Source: Pseudomonas viridiflava (GTDB lineage: Bacteria > Pseudomonadota > Gammaproteobacteria > Pseudomonadales > Pseudomonadaceae). Taken from it: DNA of 64,000 nt. The notes beneath the pieces are model-generated. The model ran no database searches. It was not told the DNA's origin and was given only the letters and a program-made list of their open reading frames with translations. A program made the position numbers and the translations under genes. Shown here piece by piece: positions 43,039-50,507 of the stretch; the stretch's first letter is position 1; each line of letters opens with the position of its first letter. The stretch spans positions 288,732-352,731 of the forward strand of contig NZ_UUPU01000109.1 of NCBI RefSeq assembly GCF_900591205.1, in the 5' to 3' direction.

Positions 43039-44061
43039 ATGGTTTGGATGTTTTTGATTATGGGCGGTGTTATTTCCTTGCTGCTCACTGCTGCATTACG
43101 ACGTTATGCGCTTGCTAAAAGCTTGATGGATATTCCCAACGCTCGCAGCTCACATACCGTCCCGACGCCAAGAGGCGGGGGCGTGGCCATTGTGCTGAGT
43201 TTCTTGCTGTTGTTGCCGGTGTTCCCAGCTTTGTCCCTGCTGTCCTGGACATTCACTTGGGGGTTGATCGGTGCGGGTGCTGCAATCGCCGTGCTGGGCT
43301 TTCTGGATGATCATGGGCACATCGCGGCGCGGTGGCGGCTGCTTGGGCATTTCGGTGCGTCGGCGTGGGCGCTTTTCTGGCTGGGCGGTTTGCCACCAGT
43401 GACCCTGCTGGGAACGACCTTCGACCTTGGTTATCTGGGCTATCTGCTTGCCGCCCTCTATCTGGTCTGGCTCCTTAACCTCTACAATTTCATGGATGGA
43501 ATTGACGGCTTGGCCAGTCTTGAAGCAATCAGCGTGTGCCTGGGCGCTGCACTGATTTATGCATTGGCAGGTTTCAGTTCGCTGGCCTGGGCGCCGTTAT
43601 TGCTCGCGTTTGCAGTAGCGGGTTTTTTGTATTGGAACGTTCCACCGGCAAAAATTTTCATGGGCGATGCCGGTAGCGGCTTTTTAGGTATTGCTCTCGG
43701 CGTACTGTCGTTGCACGCCGCCTGGATGGCACCCTCGCTGTTATGGGTCTGGATCATTTTATTGGGCGTATTTGTCGTTGATGCGACGGTCACGTTAATT
43801 CGGCGACTGGTTCGAGGCGAGAAAGTTTATGAGGCCCATCGAAGTCACGCCTACCAATATGCCTCCAGAAGGGCGGGGCGGCACTTGCCAGTGACATTGG
43901 CCGTGGGGTTGCTGAATGTCTGCTGGCTGCTCCCTGTCGCGGTGTGTGTTGCTCTTTTCGGGCTGGATGGGTTTTTGGGTGTAATAATTGCCTACACACC
44001 GTTAGTCGTACTGGCGTGGAAGTTTAATGCGGGCGCGGTGGAAGAACCGGTCAGCCAGTAG
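43039..44061 (+). CDS. wbpL: Undecaprenyl-phosphate sugar-1-phosphate transferase WbpL
   Basis: The 340-residue polytopic protein belongs to the MraY/WecA family. Conserved cytoplasmic motifs are LGFLDDHGHIAARWRL, NLYNFMDGIDGLASLE and FMGDAGSGFLGIALG, and the His-rich end AHRSHAYQYASRR is the HIHH-like loop. It loads the first N-acetyl sugar phosphate on undecaprenyl phosphate to start O-antigen (B-band) and, in P. aeruginosa, A-band synthesis. GGAG lies eight bases before the ATG. Confidence 0.9.
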   Translation: MVWMFLIMGGVISLLLTAALRRYALAKSLMDIPNARSSHTVPTPRGGGVAIVLSFLLLLPVFPALSLLSWTFTWGLIGAGAAIAVLGFLDDHGHIAARWRLLGHFGASAWALFWLGGLPPVTLLGTTFDLGYLGYLLAALYLVWLLNLYNFMDGIDGLASLEAISVCLGAALIYALAGFSSLAWAPLLLAFAVAGFLYWNVPPAKIFMGDAGSGFLGIALGVLSLHAAWMAPSLLWVWIILLGVFVVDATVTLIRRLVRGEKVYEAHRSHAYQYASRRAGRHLPVTLAVGLLNVCWLLPVAVCVALFGLDGFLGVIIAYTPLVVLAWKFNAGAVEEPVSQ

Positions 44062-44139
44062 TGGATCCAGGATTTGCAGCAAGGCGTTTGAATATCGGTA
44101 GTTGCTCATTTGTGAAGCGGCTCGCCTTTGGAGGTTAAT

Positions 44140-46134
44140 ATGGAGATGTTGCGAACCTACTTGTTGAGTTTGCCGCGTCGATACAAAAGATCCATTCAGG
44201 TAGCCACAGATGTGCTCCTGGTATGGTTAGCGCTATGGATGGCATTTGTTGTACGCCTGGGCGTTGATGAAATGATCAACCCGATCCGAATGCATTTTTG
44301 GTTATTTTTGGCTGCCCCGGTTGTTGCTATCCCGTTATTTATTCACTTTGGCATGTACCGTGCCGTCATGCGCTATTTTGGCAACGATGCATTGATTGCC
44401 ATTATTAAGGCCGTCAGCCTCGCCTCGCTGATGCTTGCCGTGGTCATGTTCTGGTACAGCAACCACCAAAACGTCGTACCACGTTCGATCATCTTCAACT
44501 ACTGGTGGCTCAGCATGGTCATGATCGGTGGTTTGCGATTGGCCATGCGTCAGTACTTTCTGGGCGATTGGTTTACTGCTGCCCAGCACATGCCTTTTAC
44601 CAGTCGGGACAATGGTCTGCCCAAGGTTGCCATCTACGGTGCAGGCTCCGCCGGAAACCAGTTGGTTGCCGCTTTGCGTATGGGCAGGGTGATGCGCCCG
44701 GTTGCATTCATTGATGATGACATCAGTATTTCCGATCGGGTTATTTCCGGTTTACAGGTTTATAAACCCAAGCATATCCAGCGCATGATTGATGAGACGG
44801 GGGCCGAGGAAATTTTGCTGGCGATTCCCTCATCGAATCGCGGTCGCCGCCGTGAGGTTCTGGGCTTTCTCGAAGGGTTCCCACTTCATGTAAGAAGTGT
44901 TCCAGGCTTTATGGATCTGGCCAGCGGTCGAGTGAAGGTCGACGATATTCAGGAAGTCGATATCGCCGATTTATTGGGTCGTGATTCGGTCCCGGCTCAA
45001 GCCGAACTGCTGGAGCATTGCATCAAGGGGCAGAGCGTTCTGGTGACGGGGGCAGGCGGCTCCATAGGGTCGGAACTGTGCCGGCAAATCTTGTCCCTTC
45101 GCCCCACTACGCTGCTGTTGTTCGAACACAGTGAGTTCAATCTCTACAGTATTCTCTCGGAGCTTGAGCAGCGTATTACGCGGGAGTCGTTGCCGGTGAA
45201 ACTTCTACCGATTCTGGGGTCGGTAAGAGATCAGGCCAAGCTGTTCGATATCATGAAAAGCTGGCGGGTAGACACGATCTATCACGCTGCGGCCTATAAG
45301 CATGTGCCGATGGTGGAGCACAATATTGCAGAAGGCGTACTCAATAATGTGATCGGCACCTTGAATACCGCTCAGGCGGCACTGCAATCAGGCGCGTCGA
45401 ACTTCGTGTTGATCTCGACCGACAAAGCGGTTCGCCCGACCAATGTAATGGGCAGCACAAAACGCTTGGCGGAGTTAACCCTTCAAGCCTTGAGTCGTGA
45501 ATTGGCGCCTGTGCTGTTTGGCGACAAATCCAATGTTTCCCGCGTTAACAAAACCCGCTTTACCATGGTGCGGTTTGGGAATGTGCTCGGCTCCTCCGGG
45601 TCCGTTATTCCCCTGTTCCACAAGCAAATCAAATCCGGCGGCCCGTTGACGGTCACCCATCCCAAGATCACTCGTTACTTCATGACGATTCCAGAGGCCG
45701 CCCAGTTGGTCATCCAGGCGGGTTCCATGGGGCAGGGCGGTGATGTGTTCGTACTCGACATGGGTGAGCCGGTCAAAATAGTCGAGCTTGCCGAGAAGAT
45801 GATCCACCTCTCCGGCCTGAGCATTCGTTCCGATAAAAACCCCCAAGGTGATATCGCCATCGAATTTACCGGGCTGCGTCCCGGCGAAAAGCTTTACGAA
45901 GAGTTACTGATCGGCGAGAACGTGGTGGCCACTCAGCATCCGATGATTATGAGTGCCAACGAGGATCATCTCTCGTGGGATGTGCTCAAAGGAAAGCTGA
46001 CCGAGCTGCTGGCAGCCGTGGGCCAGGACGATTACACCCGCGTTCGCCAACTCTTGCGCGACACCGTCAGTGGCTATTCCCCGGACGGAGAAATCGTTGA
46101 CTGGATCTACCAGCAGCGTCGTCGGGAGCCTTGA
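44140..46134 (+). CDS. wbpM: Nucleotide-sugar 4,6-dehydratase WbpM
   Basis: The ATG with GGAGG five bases upstream gives 664 residues, the WbpM length. Four N-terminal transmembrane helices (about 18-130) lead into a first Rossmann-like domain with YGAGSAGNQLVAAL, and then the catalytic domain from about 300 with VTGAGGSIGSELCRQI, AAYKHVPMVE and STDKAVRPTNVMG. WbpM makes the 4-keto-6-deoxy UDP-HexNAc used for QuiNAc, FucNAc and related O-antigen sugars. Confidence 0.93.
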   Translation: MEMLRTYLLSLPRRYKRSIQVATDVLLVWLALWMAFVVRLGVDEMINPIRMHFWLFLAAPVVAIPLFIHFGMYRAVMRYFGNDALIAIIKAVSLASLMLAVVMFWYSNHQNVVPRSIIFNYWWLSMVMIGGLRLAMRQYFLGDWFTAAQHMPFTSRDNGLPKVAIYGAGSAGNQLVAALRMGRVMRPVAFIDDDISISDRVISGLQVYKPKHIQRMIDETGAEEILLAIPSSNRGRRREVLGFLEGFPLHVRSVPGFMDLASGRVKVDDIQEVDIADLLGRDSVPAQAELLEHCIKGQSVLVTGAGGSIGSELCRQILSLRPTTLLLFEHSEFNLYSILSELEQRITRESLPVKLLPILGSVRDQAKLFDIMKSWRVDTIYHAAAYKHVPMVEHNIAEGVLNNVIGTLNTAQAALQSGASNFVLISTDKAVRPTNVMGSTKRLAELTLQALSRELAPVLFGDKSNVSRVNKTRFTMVRFGNVLGSSGSVIPLFHKQIKSGGPLTVTHPKITRYFMTIPEAAQLVIQAGSMGQGGDVFVLDMGEPVKIVELAEKMIHLSGLSIRSDKNPQGDIAIEFTGLRPGEKLYEELLIGENVVATQHPMIMSANEDHLSWDVLKGKLTELLAAVGQDDYTRVRQLLRDTVSGYSPDGEIVDWIYQQRRREP

Positions 46135-46201
46135 TTCAGCCGAGTTCACACTCTGTAACTCAGCCATTTTTGACAGCCTCCAAACATCGCCTAAGTTTGA
46201 G

Positions 46202-46230
46202 AAGCAGCTTCGGAAAAGCTGCTTTTCTCT
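46202..46230 (+). terminator. Terminator after wbpM
   Basis: AAGCAGCTT-CGGAA-AAGCTGCTT, a perfect 9-bp stem with a 5-base loop, followed by TTCTCTT. It ends the wbp transcript and lies 24 bases before the ComEA-like start. Confidence 0.75.
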
Positions 46231-46253
46231 TACGCATGTCATGGAGCGTCAAA

Positions 46254-46586
46254 ATGCAAAACACCTACCTCACCTCGTTGATTTTTGCCTTTCTCACCAC
46301 CCTCTCGGTCACCACCAGCGCAGCCCCGTCCATCAAGCCCGAAGCCCCAACCCCCATCACCGCTCAAATCGCAAACCTTGAGCAATCCGCCAAGGTCAAC
46401 CTGAACGCCGCCGACGCTGAAACCTTGCGTCGAGATCTCTTCGGCATTGGTGCTGCCAAGGCGAAGGCGATCGTTGCCTACCGCGAGAGCAATGGTCCGT
46501 TCACGGCGGTGGACGAGTTGTTGGAAGTGAAGGGCATCGGCAAGGCGTTGCTGGAGAAGAATCGCGATAGGCTGGCAATCAACTAA
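46254..46586 (+). CDS. ComEA-like helix-hairpin-helix DNA-binding protein
   Basis: From MQNTYLTSLIFAFLTTLSV the protein is 110 residues with a Sec signal peptide ending TTSAA. A ComEA-type double HhH follows (VNLNAADAETLRRDLFGIG, then AKAIVAYRESNGPF and LLEVKGIGKALLEKN). Such proteins bind incoming DNA in the periplasm during natural transformation. Nearly all Pseudomonas have it after wbpM regardless of known competence. Confidence 0.85.
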   Translation: MQNTYLTSLIFAFLTTLSVTTSAAPSIKPEAPTPITAQIANLEQSAKVNLNAADAETLRRDLFGIGAAKAKAIVAYRESNGPFTAVDELLEVKGIGKALLEKNRDRLAIN

Positions 46587-46598
46587 ACCGCCCAGGAG

Positions 46599-46621
46599 GG
46601 CCGGTCATTGGCCGGCCTTTT
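46599..46621 (+). terminator. Terminator after the ComEA-like gene
   Basis: GGCCGG-TCATTGG-CCGGCC followed by TTTT, 13 bases after the stop. The next 200 bases, to 46829, hold no gene that I recognise. Confidence 0.7.
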
Positions 46622-46829
46622 CAGCCTCGGGGGTTTGAGCCTTCAGGCTTTCTCGCACCACCTCCATAACGCGCAATCGCCAACAGCGGCTCCTCGACAC
46701 CCTGGCCAGAACCAGCGCCCCCACCCGTATCGACTTCATCACCAGCCCCTGGGCATCGCCACCGCCATCTCCCAGTGCGTGTTCCGAAGACCCGTCGTTG
46801 GCATGAAAAGTGATTACTTCTTTGCATAG

Positions 46830-46844
46830 GATTGTTCAACAATC
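46830..46844. promoter_or_regulatory. Palindrome GATTGTTCAACAATC before the GntR gene
   Basis: Perfect 7-bp arms around one central base, 12 bases upstream of the start codon. GntR/FCD regulators bind short palindromes of this type and often repress themselves; the assignment is inference. Confidence 0.5.
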
Positions 46845-46855
46845 GTGAGGTAGTG

Positions 46856-47500
46856 ATGACGCTCAGCCTGTCTTTAGCTGACCAGATTGCCCTGGAACTG
46901 CGTGCCGACATCATCGGCGGGCGCCTGTTGCCGGGCATGGCATTGGTCGAGACGCAATTGGTGAAAGCCTATAACGCCTCGCGCAATACCATCCGCGAAG
47001 CATTGCACCGTTTGGAGCAGGAAGGGTTGACCCGTTACGTGCGTAACAAGGGCGTGATGGTTCGTAGGCTGGAGCGCGCAGAGGTGCGTGATTTGTTTGT
47101 AGTGCGCCGCACCCTCGAGTTGCAGGCCATCGCCCAGAGCGGTGCGCTCACTCACGATCAGGCCGAGCGCATGCAGGACGCCATCGAGGCCACGACCCTG
47201 GCCCGTGAGCGCGAAGATTGGCGCGCCGTGGCCACCCACAGCCTGGTGTTCCACCAGCAGATCGTCGGGCTGATGCGCAGCCCATTGTTCGATGAGTTTT
47301 TCGCCCAGGTCATTGCCCAACTGCGCCTGGTGTTTTGCGCGGCGCCCGATGAGCAGCGTTTCCAGTCGCCTTGGCTCGAGCGCGACCGTGAGATTTACAC
47401 ATTATTGGTCCAGCGGGACAAACCGGCAGCCGGGGAGGCGATGAGCCTGTACCTGGATGATTCGGAACGCCTGTCGCTGGCCTTGTTCGACCATCCCTGA
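46856..47500 (+). CDS. GntR-family (FCD subfamily) regulator
   Basis: The ATG preceded by GAGG five bases upstream gives 214 residues. Residues 5-70 are the winged HTH (LRADIIGGRLLPGMALVE ... SRNTIREALHRLEQEGLT), and residues 78-205 the all-helical FCD effector domain, with metal-site-like residues in VVRRTLELQA and HSLVFHQQIVGLM. It is followed 15 bases later by the DUF1989 gene, probably in one operon, which suggests control of a nitrogen-compound pathway. Confidence 0.85.
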   Translation: MTLSLSLADQIALELRADIIGGRLLPGMALVETQLVKAYNASRNTIREALHRLEQEGLTRYVRNKGVMVRRLERAEVRDLFVVRRTLELQAIAQSGALTHDQAERMQDAIEATTLAREREDWRAVATHSLVFHQQIVGLMRSPLFDEFFAQVIAQLRLVFCAAPDEQRFQSPWLERDREIYTLLVQRDKPAAGEAMSLYLDDSERLSLALFDHP

Positions 47501-47515
47501 TCGAGGACTCGTATC

Positions 47516-48364
47516 ATGTACAAAGACTATCCGGCCGCTTACCAGGTCAGCAAAGGCTCGGCGTTGCAAGTTGACACGGCGTTCTATGAGCGGATTCGCA
47601 ACAACGTTGATCAGCGCACGCTGATCGAGCAATTCGAGGTGCCGATCCGCACGGGCAGGGCGTGGAAGGTGCCGGCCGGGCATGTGTTTCGTGTCACTAC
47701 CCCGGTTGGCCCACAAGTGGGGGACTTTAACGTGTGGAACGCCAACGACCCTCGCGAACGTCTTTGGGCGGCGCGCACCCGCCAATTGCAGGGCGCGCAT
47801 GTCAGCACCCATGACCGGCTGTGGTCGAACCTGCCGTTTCTGCGCCCTCTGGTCACCATCACCGATGACAGCCTGGCCGGTTATGGCATTGATGAGCACG
47901 GCGGTCGCTTGCACGATCTACTCGGTACGCGCTGCGATCCCTACGTGAATCGCATGCTCACCGGTGAGGACTTCCACCACCACTGCCACTCGAACCTGAC
48001 GCGTGCGGTTTTGCCTCACGGTCTGACAGAGTTCGATGTACATGACGTGCTGAATATTTTCCAATGCACCGGCCTGAATCACGACGATATGTATTTCATG
48101 AAGGCGTGCCCGGCGCAGAAGGGTGACTACCTGGAGTTCTTTGCCGAGATTGATTTGTTGTGCGCGCTTTCGACGTGCCCGGGTGGGGATTTGTCGCTGC
48201 CGATGTGGGGGCCGGACGCGCAGGACCCGCTGACGGTATGTCGCCCGCTGGGGGTTGAGATCTACAGATTGGATGCGCAGTTACTGAACGGCTGGAGCCA
48301 GCCGGAGCGTGCTGCCTATAAAGGGCAGCACGGGTTGCAGATTGCCAGGGCAGATTGGGAGTAA
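47516..48364 (+). CDS. DUF1989 (urea carboxylase-associated) family protein
   Basis: The 282-residue protein has the DUF1989 core: VPAGHVFRVTTPVGPQVGDF, a middle RTRQLQGAHVSTHDRLWSN, then HHHCHSNLTRA and a C-terminal segment with CALSTCPGGD. Proteins of this family are usually encoded with urea carboxylase, guanidine or amine catabolism genes, and the conserved Cys/His residues suggest a metal site. No urea carboxylase is present here. The neighbours are a GntR regulator and a convergent ethanolamine-type permease. Confidence 0.8.
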   Translation: MYKDYPAAYQVSKGSALQVDTAFYERIRNNVDQRTLIEQFEVPIRTGRAWKVPAGHVFRVTTPVGPQVGDFNVWNANDPRERLWAARTRQLQGAHVSTHDRLWSNLPFLRPLVTITDDSLAGYGIDEHGGRLHDLLGTRCDPYVNRMLTGEDFHHHCHSNLTRAVLPHGLTEFDVHDVLNIFQCTGLNHDDMYFMKACPAQKGDYLEFFAEIDLLCALSTCPGGDLSLPMWGPDAQDPLTVCRPLGVEIYRLDAQLLNGWSQPERAAYKGQHGLQIARADWE

Positions 48365-48371
48365 CCCGGGC

Positions 48372-48539
48372 TCAGCGATCCTGCGCGTCCTTGGCATCCG
48401 CCTGGGCGTTGCGCTCGGCCACGCGCTTGCGTTGTTCGTCGGTGAGTTCCACCTTGTTGGCGCTGTCACGCAGCATCATCAGGCCACCGACGATCGACCC
48501 GATGGCGACCACTAAAATCAACCATGCATACCACGGCAT
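48372..48539 (-). CDS. Small DUF2897-like membrane protein
   Basis: A 55-residue protein: a membrane helix (MPWYAWLILVVAIGSIVGGL) followed by a charged helix KVELTDEQRKRVAERNAQAD. AAGGAG lies six bases before the ATG, a strong ribosome site. It resembles the short DUF2897 proteins of Pseudomonas. It is too short for many gene callers and ends 8 bases from the DUF1989 stop on the other strand. Confidence 0.75.
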   Translation of the reverse strand: MPWYAWLILVVAIGSIVGGLMMLRDSANKVELTDEQRKRVAERNAQADAKDAQDR

Positions 48540-48650
48540 AAGGCTCTCCTTGAGGCAGATTGCCGTGGGAGAATTTTCCCACGGGAATAACTGCTTTGAG
48601 TAACGGGCTTTCTTACTAGTTCAGTGTAGGCCCGTTCTGCCTCCAGTAGA

Positions 48651-50015
48651 TCAGAGCCCGGTCAACATCGCATCCGCCGGCGCATCGGCACGGTCTTGCG
48701 CGGTCATCTGGAAGTAGATGAAACCCACCACCATGAAGCCCAGGAAGATCAGCCCGATCAGCGCGTTGAACCAGGCCATGGCCACCAGGCATACCACCGC
48801 CAGCACCAGCGCGATGCCTGGCACGATCGGGTAACCCGGTGCGCGGAACGTGCGCTCCAGCAGCGGTTCGGTCTTACGCAGCTTGAACAGGCTGAGCATG
48901 CTCATGATGTACATCACGATCGCGCCGAACACCGCCATGGTGATCATCGCTGCGGTCAACGTCATGCCGCCCAGGTTGATCAAACCGTCGCTGTAGATCG
49001 CCGCGATGCCGACCACACCACCGGCGATGATTGCCCGGTGCGGTGTCTGAAAACGCGACAATTTGGCCAGGAAAGATGGCAGATACCCGGCGCGGGCGAG
49101 GGCGAAGAACTGGCGTGAATAGCCGAGGATAATGCCGTGGAAGCTCGCCACCAGGCCGAACAGGCCAATCCACACCAGCATGTGCAGCCAGCCGGAGCTG
49201 TCGCCCACCACGGTTTTCATCGCCTGTGGCAGTGGGTCGTTGATATTGGAGAGAGTGCGCCAGTCGCCCACGCCGCCCGCGAAGAACATCACACCCATGG
49301 CTAGGATCACCAGGGTCAGAATGCCGCTGATGTAGGCTTTTGGAATAGTGCGCTTCGGATCTTTCGCTTCCTCGGCCGCCATGGCAGCGCCTTCGATGGC
49401 GAGGAAGAACCAAATGGCAAACGGAATCGCCGCAAACATCCCGGCAATCGCCGGAGCGCCGAAGGTGTCGGAACCGGCCCAGCCATTCAGGGCGAAGTTG
49501 CTGAAGCTGAAGGCGGGGGCGACCACGCCCATGAATACCAGCAGTTCGGCGACGGCGAGCACGCACACCACCAGCTCGAAGGTGGCGGCGAGTTTCACGC
49601 CGAGAATGTTCAGGCCCATGAACACGATGTAGGCACCGACGGCCGCGTGCTTGGGGTCCAGTGCCGGGAACTGCACATTCAGATAAGCGCCGATGGCCAA
49701 GGCGATGGCGGGTGGTGCGAACACGAACTCGATCAAGGTCGCGAGGCCGGCGATCAACCCGCCTTTCTCACCAAAGGCGCGACGGCTGTAGGCAAATGGC
49801 CCGCCTGCGTGAGGAATTGCAGTGGTCAGCTCGGTGAAACTGAAGATAAAGCAGGTGTACATCAAGGCGACCATCAACGAGGTCACCAGAAAGCCCAAGG
49901 TGCCGGCCACGCCCCAGCCATAACTCCAACCAAAGTATTCGCCGGAAATCACCAGTCCGACCGCAATACCCCACAAATGCAGAGTGCCCAAGGTGGGTTT
50001 GAGTTGTGTGTTCAT
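48651..50015 (-). CDS. APC-superfamily ethanolamine/amino acid permease
   Basis: From MNTQLKPTLGTLHLWGIAVG the protein is 454 residues with 12 hydrophobic segments. The helix-1 motif is GLVISGEYFGWSYGWGVAG and helix 3 contains ALMYTCFIFSFTELTTAIPH. The opening is that of the Pseudomonas ethanolamine permease (EutP/Eat). eutBC are not adjacent, so the substrate is inferred from sequence similarity recalled from memory. The start is preceded by GGGAGAG; the frame open to 50222 runs through a REP element and is not coding. Confidence 0.78.
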   Translation of the reverse strand: MNTQLKPTLGTLHLWGIAVGLVISGEYFGWSYGWGVAGTLGFLVTSLMVALMYTCFIFSFTELTTAIPHAGGPFAYSRRAFGEKGGLIAGLATLIEFVFAPPAIALAIGAYLNVQFPALDPKHAAVGAYIVFMGLNILGVKLAATFELVVCVLAVAELLVFMGVVAPAFSFSNFALNGWAGSDTFGAPAIAGMFAAIPFAIWFFLAIEGAAMAAEEAKDPKRTIPKAYISGILTLVILAMGVMFFAGGVGDWRTLSNINDPLPQAMKTVVGDSSGWLHMLVWIGLFGLVASFHGIILGYSRQFFALARAGYLPSFLAKLSRFQTPHRAIIAGGVVGIAAIYSDGLINLGGMTLTAAMITMAVFGAIVMYIMSMLSLFKLRKTEPLLERTFRAPGYPIVPGIALVLAVVCLVAMAWFNALIGLIFLGFMVVGFIYFQMTAQDRADAPADAMLTGL

Positions 50016-50183
50016 TGTGTTGCTCTCCCTGAACCGTTTGGAATGATTCAAGGTGTTGCAGCGGCCATGCCACTCTTGAGAACCGTGTCGTAAAGCTGCG
50101 CAACTGTCGCCGACGGGACGGTTTGGCGTTTGAAGTTTTCTCTCGTTGCACCAGATAAGTGCGGTGATGCTCGAACTGCCGTC

Positions 50184-50247
50184 ATCGCGGGCAAGCCCAC
50201 TCCCACACTGGAATGCAGTCACTGTGGGAGCCGGGCTTGCCCGCGAT
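50184..50247. repeat. REP pair, GTGGGAG ends inward
   Basis: A reverse REP (50184-50207) and a forward REP (50223-50247) of the GCGGGCAAGCCC type are separated by CTGGAATGCAGTCAC. The spacer resembles those at 54993-55009 and 58492-58508. Confidence 0.8.
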
Positions 50248-50299
50248 AGCCCCCTCCCAGCCTCTATAAATCCCCCTGTAAACCCCGCATAAACCCACT

Positions 50300-50352
50300 C
50301 TTTACGCCGTCTTTACGCCCTGCCCACCGACTCGCTCTCGTTCCTTTACGCC
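50300..50352 (+). promoter_or_regulatory. KdpE-like direct half-sites in the kdp promoter
   Basis: CTTTACGCC occurs three times: 50300-50308, 50311-50319 and 50344-50352. The starts are 11 and 33 bases apart, one and three helical turns. The E. coli KdpE site is a direct repeat of TTTATA/TTTACA with the same 11-base period, so the first two copies probably bind a KdpE dimer. The sites lie 57-109 bases before kdpF. Confidence 0.6.
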
Positions 50353-50408
50353 ACTCCTGCCGACAATTGCCCTACACGCGGCAATCGCCGCTAAACGGAG
50401 AGACTTCC

Positions 50409-50499
50409 ATGAGCGTTCTGGACGGGGTGTCACTGCTATTGGCCGTGGCGCTGTTCATTTATCTGCTGGTTGCGCTGTTACGCGCGGATCGGAACTAGG
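50409..50499 (+). pseudogene. kdpF: kdpF, apparent single-base frameshift
   Basis: KdpF is a tiny one-helix protein that stabilises the KdpABC pump. The ATG frame reads MSVLDGVSLLLAVALFI and then leaves the family; the rest of the normal protein (YLLVALLRADRN, stop at 50497-50499) is in the +1 frame. An extra T in the TTTT run at 50458-50461 explains it: the span is 91 bases instead of 90. As written, the ATG frame continues to a stop at 50520-50522 (37 residues), overlapping the kdpA start. It may be a true mutation or a sequencing error. Confidence 0.75.
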
Positions 50500-50507
50500 A
50501 GCAGGCT

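Noticed and set aside
46622..46829. Short frames between the ComEA-like and GntR genes
   Set aside because: They lack ribosome sites and conserved sequence; likely promoter and spacer DNA.
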